Shown piece by piece: positions 59,461 to 64,000 of a stretch of DNA of 64,000 nucleotides (position 1 is the first letter of the stretch; every line of letters starts with the position of its first letter). The notes beneath the pieces are model-generated. The model was given only the letters and a program-made list of their open reading frames with translations. It was not told the DNA's origin and ran no database searches. The translations under genes and the position numbers were made by a program. Source of the DNA: an uncultured Modestobacter sp. GTDB taxonomy: Bacteria; Actinomycetota; Actinomycetes; Mycobacteriales; Geodermatophilaceae. The DNA lies in contig NZ_CANKUD010000012.1 in the NCBI RefSeq assembly GCF_947486615.1, forward strand, positions 96,010 to 160,009. The letters are read 5' to 3'.

Positions 59461-60288
59461 TCACCGACGCCAGAAGTCGAAGCGGTCGCGGCCCGGGCGG
59501 AAGCCGGCCTGCTCGACGACGTCGACCGCCAGGTCGAACCGCTGCCCGACCAGGTGCGGCTGGTGCCCGTCGCTGCCGAAGCTCACCGCGTCGCCGCCCT
59601 CCTCGCGGTACCAGCGGAGCAGCTCCACCGACCACAGCGGGCTGGTCGTGTTGACCTCGAGTGCCCGCCCACTGGCGGCCAGCGCCCGGAACACCGCGCG
59701 GTACTCCTCCTGGAACAGCGCCTCCGGGTACTGCTCGCGCCCGCCGGGCCAGTAGCGCCGCGGGTAGTCGCAGTGCGCCAGCACCTGGAAGACGTCACTG
59801 GTCTCGATCATCGCGACCATCTCGGTCAGGTAGCGGCGCATCGTCTCGATCACGTCCACGCCCGGCGCGTGCAGCAGCCGGTTGACCCCCATCAGCCGCC
59901 CGTCCACCGGCAGGGAGTGCAGCGAGCCCAGGACCCGGTCGACCGGTGCGGCGCTCAGGTGGGCGTCCACGCTGGCCCCGAACAGGTGCGGCTCGCCGGC
60001 CTCGACGCCGGACCAGACCCGCAACGACGGGAAGCGCTGACGCGCCTCCCAGATCGTCTCGGCGTACAGGTCGACGTCGATCGGCAGCTGGTTGGCCGGG
60101 TGGCGGTCGGTGAGCCCGCGGGCGGTCGCGCGGTCGGCGGCGTCCCAGACGGTGAAGTCCAGGTGCTCGGTGAACGCGATGGCCGGCAGCCCGATCTCCA
60201 CCGCCCGCTCGCAGGCGCGCAGCAGCGAGGCCCGGGGCCCCGTGTCCCACGAGAACTCCGAGTGCACGTGGTTGTCGGGCGGCAGCAT
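59461..60288 (-). CDS. PHP-domain phosphoesterase, histidinol-phosphatase-like
   Basis: A 275-residue TIM-barrel metal enzyme. PHP metal-site motifs are DNHVHSEFSWD (5-15), FTEHLDFTVWD (about 39-49), GVEAGEP (about 95), VLAHCDYPRRYW (about 175-186) and GSDGHQPHLVG (about 242-252). It could dephosphorylate histidinol phosphate or act on another phosphoester; no other his gene is near, so the assignment stays general. ATG 60288 opens directly into the first metal motif. Divergent from the helicase gene. Confidence 0.88.
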   Translation of the reverse strand: MLPPDNHVHSEFSWDTGPRASLLRACERAVEIGLPAIAFTEHLDFTVWDAADRATARGLTDRHPANQLPIDVDLYAETIWEARQRFPSLRVWSGVEAGEPHLFGASVDAHLSAAPVDRVLGSLHSLPVDGRLMGVNRLLHAPGVDVIETMRRYLTEMVAMIETSDVFQVLAHCDYPRRYWPGGREQYPEALFQEEYRAVFRALAASGRALEVNTTSPLWSVELLRWYREEGGDAVSFGSDGHQPHLVGQRFDLAVDVVEQAGFRPGRDRFDFWRR

Positions 60289-60368
60289 CGGGGTCCATCC
60301 AACCGGTCGTCCACAGGCACCGCACGCCCAGGTCCGGAGATGTCGGTGCCGCCGCCTACGGTCGGGGC

Positions 60369-60446
60369 ATGAACACCGCAGGCGACGGCAGGGCGCACAC
60401 GGCTGGGCGGGCCGGCGGCCACGCAACGGTGGGGGTCGGGGCATGA
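60369..60446 (+). CDS. 25-codon leader ORF overlapping the helicase start
   Basis: ATG 60369 lies 6 bases after TACGGT (60357-60362), so it would be read from a leaderless transcript. It encodes 25 residues rich in Gly, Ala and His and stops at TGA 60444-60446, overlapping the helicase ATG (60443-60445). The first 19 bases around its start nearly repeat those around the helicase start. It probably couples translation into the helicase gene. Confidence 0.5.
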   Translation: MNTAGDGRAHTAGRAGGHATVGVGA

Positions 60447-62683
60447 GCACCGCCGTCGAGACCGACCTGGCCGACGAGGCCCTCGGCGTCCTGCGCGAGC
60501 TCACCGGCCGCGCCGACGCCGTCTTCCGCGAGGGCCAGGACGCCGCGGTCACCGCGCTGGTCGAACGGCACCAGCGGGCGCTGGTCGTGCAGCGCACCGG
60601 CTGGGGCAAGTCGGCCGTCTACTTCGTCTCCACCGCACTGCTGCGCCGCCGCGGTGCCGGGCCGACCCTGCTGGTGAGCCCGCTGCTCGCGCTCATGCGC
60701 GACCAGGTGGCCGCGGCCGCGCGGGCCGGCATCAAGGCCGTGGAGATCTCCAGCAGCAACGTCACCGAGTGGGACGACGTCAACGCCCGGCTGGCCGCCG
60801 ACGACGTGGACGTCCTGCTGGTCTCCCCGGAGCGGCTGACCAACCCCCGCTTCCGCGACGAGCAGCTGCCCGGCCTGGTCGAGCGGTGCGGTCTGCTGGT
60901 GGTCGACGAGGCGCACTGCGTCTCCGACTGGGGTCACGACTTCCGCCCCGACTACCGGCGCATCCGTGACCTGCTCGGCCAGCTGCCGCCCGGCACCCCG
61001 GTCCTGGCCACCACTGCCACGGCCAACGAGCGGGTGGTCGCCGACGTCGCCGAGCAGCTGGGCGCCGGCGGGGTCGACGTCACCACGGTGCGCGGGCCCC
61101 TGGCGCGCGACTCGCTGCGGCTGGGCGTCCTGCGGCTGGACACCGACCGCGCGCGGCTGGCCTGGCTGGCCGCGCACCTGGACGACCTGCCGGGCAGCGG
61201 CATCGTCTACACGCTCACCGTCGCCGCGGCCGAGGAGACGGCGGCGCTGCTGCGCGACGCCGGCCACGAGGTGCGCGCTTACACCGGCCGCCTGGACGAC
61301 GCCGATCGCAAGGACGCCGAGGAGGCGCTCCGGGAGAACCGGGTGAAGGCGCTGGTCGCCACCTCCGCGCTGGGCATGGGCTTCGACAAGCCCGACCTCG
61401 GGTTCGTGGTGCACCTGGGGGCGCCGTCGTCCCCGGTCAGCTACTACCAGCAGGTCGGCCGCGCCGGCCGCGCCGTCGAGCACGCCGACGTGCTCCTCCT
61501 CCCCGGCCCGGAGGACATCGCGATCTGGCAGTGGTTCGCCACCTCGTCCATGCCGCGGGAGGACCACGCGGCCGCAGTGCTCACCGCCATGGCCGACGGC
61601 AGGGCCTGGTCGGTGGCCCGGCTGGAGACCGTCGCCGACGTCCGACGGTCGCGGCTGGAGCTGCTGCTGAAGGTGCTCGCCGTCGACGGGGCGGTGGAAC
61701 GAGTGCAGGGCGGATGGCGGTCCACCGGCGTGCCCTGGGTGTACGACGCCGAGCGGTACGCCCGGGTCACCGCCACCCGGGAGGCCGAGCAGCGCTCGAT
61801 GCTCGACTACGCCAAGCCGGTCGGCACCGCCGAGTGCAGGATGGCCTTCCTGCAGGAGGCCCTGGACGACCCGACCGCTGCACCCTGCGGCCGCTGCGAC
61901 GTCTGCGCCGGCCCCTGGTACGCCACCGACGTCCCGGCTGCCGCCTCCGAGGCGGCCTCCGCGCGGCTCGACCGGCCTGGCGTGGAGCTCCCGCCCCGGG
62001 CCCAGTGGCCCACCGGCGCGGACCGGCTCGGTGTCGAGGTGAAGGGCAAGATCGCGCCGGGGGAGCAGATCGCCACGGGCCGGGCCGTGGCCCGGCTCAC
62101 CGACCTCGGCTGGGGTCAGCGGCTCCGCACCCTGCTGGGGGACGACGGCGTCGGCGGGGTCGCCACCCTGGCCGATGATCTCGAGGCCCCGCCGCTGGAG
62201 GAGGACCCGGACGCCGCGCTGGAGGTCAGCCATCGGGTGATCCGCCCTGGCCTGCCGGACGACGCCCCGCCGGACGAGGAGCTGCTGAAGGCCTGCGCCC
62301 GGGTGCTCGGCGCCTGGGACTGGGCCCAGCGCCCAGGGGCTGTGGTCGCCATGCCGTCCCGCCGCCGGCCGGCGCTGGTCACCGGCGTGGCCCAGGGGCT
62401 GGCCCGGGTCGGGCGGTTGCCGTACCTGGGCACCCTCGAGCTGGCGCACGGTGGCCCGACCGGCGGGCCGGGGGGCAACAGCGCCTTCCGCCTCGCCGGG
62501 GTGTGGCAGCGGATCGTCGTCGGCTCGGAGCTGCGCGACCGGCTCGCCGAGCTCGGGGACGCACCGGTGCTGCTGGTCGACGACCTCGCCGACTCCCGCT
62601 GGACCATGACCGTCGCCGGGCGGGAGCTCCGCCTCGCCGGGGCGGGTTCGGTGCTGCCGTTCGCCCTCGCGCTCAGCGCCTGA
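60443..62683 (+). CDS. rqlH: RqlH-type RecQ-like DNA helicase with C-terminal phosphoribosyltransferase-like domain
   Basis: A 746-residue 3'-5' helicase. Domains: RecA-like 1 with Walker A QRTGWGKSAV (about 51-60) and DEAHCVSDWGHDFRPDYRR (about 155-173); RecA-like 2 with QQVGRAGRA (about 335-343); RQC zinc site with CGRCDVC (about 482-488) and an earlier Cys (about 466); and a C-terminal PRTase-like domain (about 600-746) with VLLVDDLADSRWTM (about 711-724), the PRPP-loop pattern. This arrangement matches mycobacterial RqlH rather than RecQ with HRDC. ATG 60443 overlaps the leader ORF stop. Likely in genome maintenance. Confidence 0.9.
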   Translation: MSTAVETDLADEALGVLRELTGRADAVFREGQDAAVTALVERHQRALVVQRTGWGKSAVYFVSTALLRRRGAGPTLLVSPLLALMRDQVAAAARAGIKAVEISSSNVTEWDDVNARLAADDVDVLLVSPERLTNPRFRDEQLPGLVERCGLLVVDEAHCVSDWGHDFRPDYRRIRDLLGQLPPGTPVLATTATANERVVADVAEQLGAGGVDVTTVRGPLARDSLRLGVLRLDTDRARLAWLAAHLDDLPGSGIVYTLTVAAAEETAALLRDAGHEVRAYTGRLDDADRKDAEEALRENRVKALVATSALGMGFDKPDLGFVVHLGAPSSPVSYYQQVGRAGRAVEHADVLLLPGPEDIAIWQWFATSSMPREDHAAAVLTAMADGRAWSVARLETVADVRRSRLELLLKVLAVDGAVERVQGGWRSTGVPWVYDAERYARVTATREAEQRSMLDYAKPVGTAECRMAFLQEALDDPTAAPCGRCDVCAGPWYATDVPAAASEAASARLDRPGVELPPRAQWPTGADRLGVEVKGKIAPGEQIATGRAVARLTDLGWGQRLRTLLGDDGVGGVATLADDLEAPPLEEDPDAALEVSHRVIRPGLPDDAPPDEELLKACARVLGAWDWAQRPGAVVAMPSRRRPALVTGVAQGLARVGRLPYLGTLELAHGGPTGGPGGNSAFRLAGVWQRIVVGSELRDRLAELGDAPVLLVDDLADSRWTMTVAGRELRLAGAGSVLPFALALSA

Positions 62684-62790
62684 GGTCGGCAGCGCCTGAG
62701 GTCTCGAGGGGGCGGCCGGCCCGTCTCCTCTCCAGCGCGCGGCCCGTGCCCACACTCGAGGTCGGCCAGGCTGCAGTTGTCCACAGGGTT

Positions 62791-62806
62791 TCGAACACCT
62801 GTGCGA
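62791..62806. promoter_or_regulatory. LexA (SOS) box before the AlkB gene
   Basis: TCGAAC-ACCT-GTGCGA matches the actinobacterial SOS box TCGAAC-N4-GTTCGA with one mismatch, and the symmetry extends outward (GTTTCG from 62788, CGAAAC to 62809). It overlaps the expected -35 region of the AlkB promoter, where TAGTCT (62816-62821) lies 6 bases before the start codon. Confidence 0.7.
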
Positions 62807-62827
62807 AACCGGGAGTAGTCTCGGTGC

Positions 62828-63457
62828 ATGTCGCTCGCGCACCAGCCGTCGATGTGGGACGTCGCCGAGGAAGCCGCACTCACCCCCCTGCCGGGGCGCG
62901 TCGTCCGCCACCAGTTGTCCCGAGGGGCCTGGGTCGACCACCTGCCCGGCTGGGTCGAGGGCTCCGACGCCGTGCTCGACGTGTTGCTCGGTGACATCGG
63001 CTGGCGCGCTGACCGGCGACAGATGTACGACCGTGAGGTGGCGGTCCCACGGCTCCTCCGCTGGTACGGCGGCGACGAGGTCCTGCCGCACACCGCGCTG
63101 ACCGATGCCCGCAGCGCGCTCAACGGCCACTACGGGCCCGAGCTCGGCGAGCCCTTCGTCACCGCCGGCATGTGTCTGTACCGCGACGGTCGGGACAGTG
63201 TGGCCTGGCACGGCGACCGGGTGGGCCGGAGCCGCACCGAGGACACGATGGTGGCCATCGTGTCCCTCGGCTCGCCGCGCCCGTTGATGCTGCGACCCGT
63301 CGGTGGCGGGGAGAGCCTCCGGTTCACCCTCGGGCACGGCGACCTCGTCGTCATGGGCGGCTCGTGCCAGCGGACGTGGGAGCACTGCATCCCCAAGACG
63401 ACGAAGCCCGTCGGTCCGCGGGTGAGCGTGCAGTACCGGCCCCGCGGGGTGGCCTGA
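62828..63457 (+). CDS. AlkB-like Fe(II)/2-oxoglutarate-dependent dioxygenase
   Basis: A 209-residue dioxygenase that would demethylate alkylated nucleic acid. The iron triad is H and D in AWHGDRVGR (about 135-143) and the distal His in WEHCIPK (about 187-193); 2-oxoglutarate is bound by Arg in GPRVSVQYR (about 197-205). The substrate pocket includes PRLLRWYGGD. ATG 62828 appears leaderless, 6 bases after TAGTCT. A LexA box overlaps its promoter, suggesting SOS rather than Ada control. Confidence 0.93.
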   Translation: MSLAHQPSMWDVAEEAALTPLPGRVVRHQLSRGAWVDHLPGWVEGSDAVLDVLLGDIGWRADRRQMYDREVAVPRLLRWYGGDEVLPHTALTDARSALNGHYGPELGEPFVTAGMCLYRDGRDSVAWHGDRVGRSRTEDTMVAIVSLGSPRPLMLRPVGGGESLRFTLGHGDLVVMGGSCQRTWEHCIPKTTKPVGPRVSVQYRPRGVA

Positions 63458-63482
63458 CCGGCCTTCTCGCTGGTCAACAGGG

Positions 63483-63509
63483 CCGGGGGGACGTTCGCAG
63501 ACCCCCCGG
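63483..63509 (+). terminator. Terminator hairpin after the AlkB gene
   Basis: CCGGGGGG (63483-63490) and CCCCCCGG (63502-63509) pair around an 11-base loop, 26 bases after the stop. Confidence 0.5.
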
Positions 63510-63845
63510 GGACCCCCCCTGCAGGACCCCTCTGAGGGCGTGTATCGTTCTCCATGCACCAAGCGAGAACGGACCGGGTCGCAAGACCTGGGAAACCGCC
63601 GGATGAACCCCCGAGGTTCGACTGCTGCGGAACTTGGTGTAAAGTGGAAATCACCGCCACGAGACAACGGCCAAGAAATTGGTCGGGGTTCGTGCGCGTC
63701 CGCTCCTTGAGAACTCAACAGCGTGCCGAAAGTCAGTGCCAAGTAACAAATCCCTGGACACTGCGGTCTTTGATCGTGGTGTTTGGGTTCCTTTGGTTGA
63801 TTGAACGAGAGTGCCAACTCTTGGTCTCAGCCTGTGATCAAATCA
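63510..63845 (+). promoter_or_regulatory. rRNA promoter and leader region
   Basis: The 336 bases hold no gene. TTCGAC (63617-63622), 17 bases and TAAAGT (63640-63645) form the best promoter, starting the precursor near 63652. CTCCTTGAGAACTCAACAGC (63703-63722) is the conserved leader element with boxA-like antitermination character found before actinobacterial 16S genes. GATC-bounded complementary stretches near 63774 and 63837 may form the processing stem. AT content rises clearly here. Confidence 0.7.
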
Positions 63846-64000
63846 TCTACGGAGAGTTTGATCCTGGCTCAGGACGAACGCTGGCGGCGTGCTTAACACA
63901 TGCAAGTCGAGCGAGGCCCACCTTTCGGGGTGGTGCCCTAGCGGCGAACGGGTGAGTAACACGTGGGCAACCTGCCCTCAGCTCTGGGATAACTCCAAGA
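63846..64000 (+). rRNA. 16S ribosomal RNA, 5' end only
   Basis: The universal segment AGAGTTTGATCCTGGCTCAG lies at 63853-63872, which sets base 1 of the mature RNA near 63846 by E. coli numbering. Then follow ACGAACGCTGGCGGCGTGC, the V1 hairpin (GCCCACCTTTCGGGGTGG) and GGCGAACGGGTGAGTAACAC. The gene runs off the window after about 155 of 1500 bases. The V1 loop resembles Geodermatophilaceae from memory. Confidence 0.97.

Noticed and set aside
60356..63817. 1153-codon minus-strand frame opposite the helicase
   Set aside because: Arg/Pro/Gly/Val-rich composition with no domain, fully antisense to two recognisable genes and reaching into the rRNA leader.

Overview
The window is high-GC DNA of an actinobacterium. 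GTG starts are frequent and many genes overlap by 4 bp. Several transcripts look leaderless: a -10 hexamer sits 6-8 bases before the start codon. The last 155 bases are the 5' end of a 16S rRNA gene whose first variable region resembles Geodermatophilaceae (Blastococcus, Geodermatophilus, Modestobacter) from memory; a database comparison is needed to fix the genus. I see no insertion sequence, prophage, CRISPR array or tRNA.

Bases 1-20718: a cut ABC exporter and a small membrane protein precede a carbohydrate island (2.1-19.4 kb). It holds a secreted pectate lyase, a LacI regulator, a complete sugar ABC importer (two permeases, lipoprotein, MsmK-type ATPase), three Gfo/Idh/MocA dehydrogenases, a DUF993 aldolase-like protein, a TIM-barrel isomerase, a uronate-dehydrogenase-like enzyme, a mandelate-racemase-type dehydratase, a DUF6807 protein and an M24 protein that has lost metal ligands. 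Five near-palindromic LacI operators (core GAAAGCGCTTTC) lie at its promoters, and four of them are paired with a CRP/GlxR-like site (TGTGA-N6-TCACA). An MFS transporter follows.

Bases 20719-42830: scattered redox and regulatory genes. Two copies of a 75-bp palindromic repeat separate the MFS gene from an SDR/Old-Yellow-Enzyme divergent pair. Next comes a LacI regulator with two operator copies embedded in its own 5' coding sequence, leading an amino-acid-type ABC importer and a class-V aminotransferase. Then come GNAT, VOC and RidA proteins, a lipoprotein gene split by an in-frame TAG, three TetR genes (two with twin operators), a lipoprotein hydrolase divergent from an M15-like lipoprotein, an aldo/keto reductase, a CGNR regulator divergent from a dehalogenase-like hydrolase, an EamA transporter divergent from a MocR regulator, and a pair of unknown genes.

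Bases 42831-59395: the most interesting region. A molybdenum-hydroxylase operon (FAD, 2Fe-2S and Mo subunits plus CoxG) is divergent from fdrA-DUF1116, homologues of AllF/AllG of oxamate carbamoyltransferase. About 6.6 kb further on lie carbamate kinase and a barbiturase/cyanurate-hydrolase-family ring-opening enzyme. The three promoters share a CTRAG/ACTT motif. I infer an energy-conserving route for barbiturate-type compounds: hydroxylation, ring opening, phosphorolytic carbamoyl transfer, then ATP from carbamoyl phosphate. Between the halves are a PAS-GAF-PP2C phosphatase with an apparent CTG start, a Cys-rich protein, an acyltransferase, Ohr, an SDR and an LCP cell-wall ligase.

Bases 59396-64000: a PHP phosphoesterase, an RqlH-type RecQ helicase with a leader ORF, an AlkB-like dioxygenase preceded by a LexA box, and the rRNA promoter, leader and 16S start.
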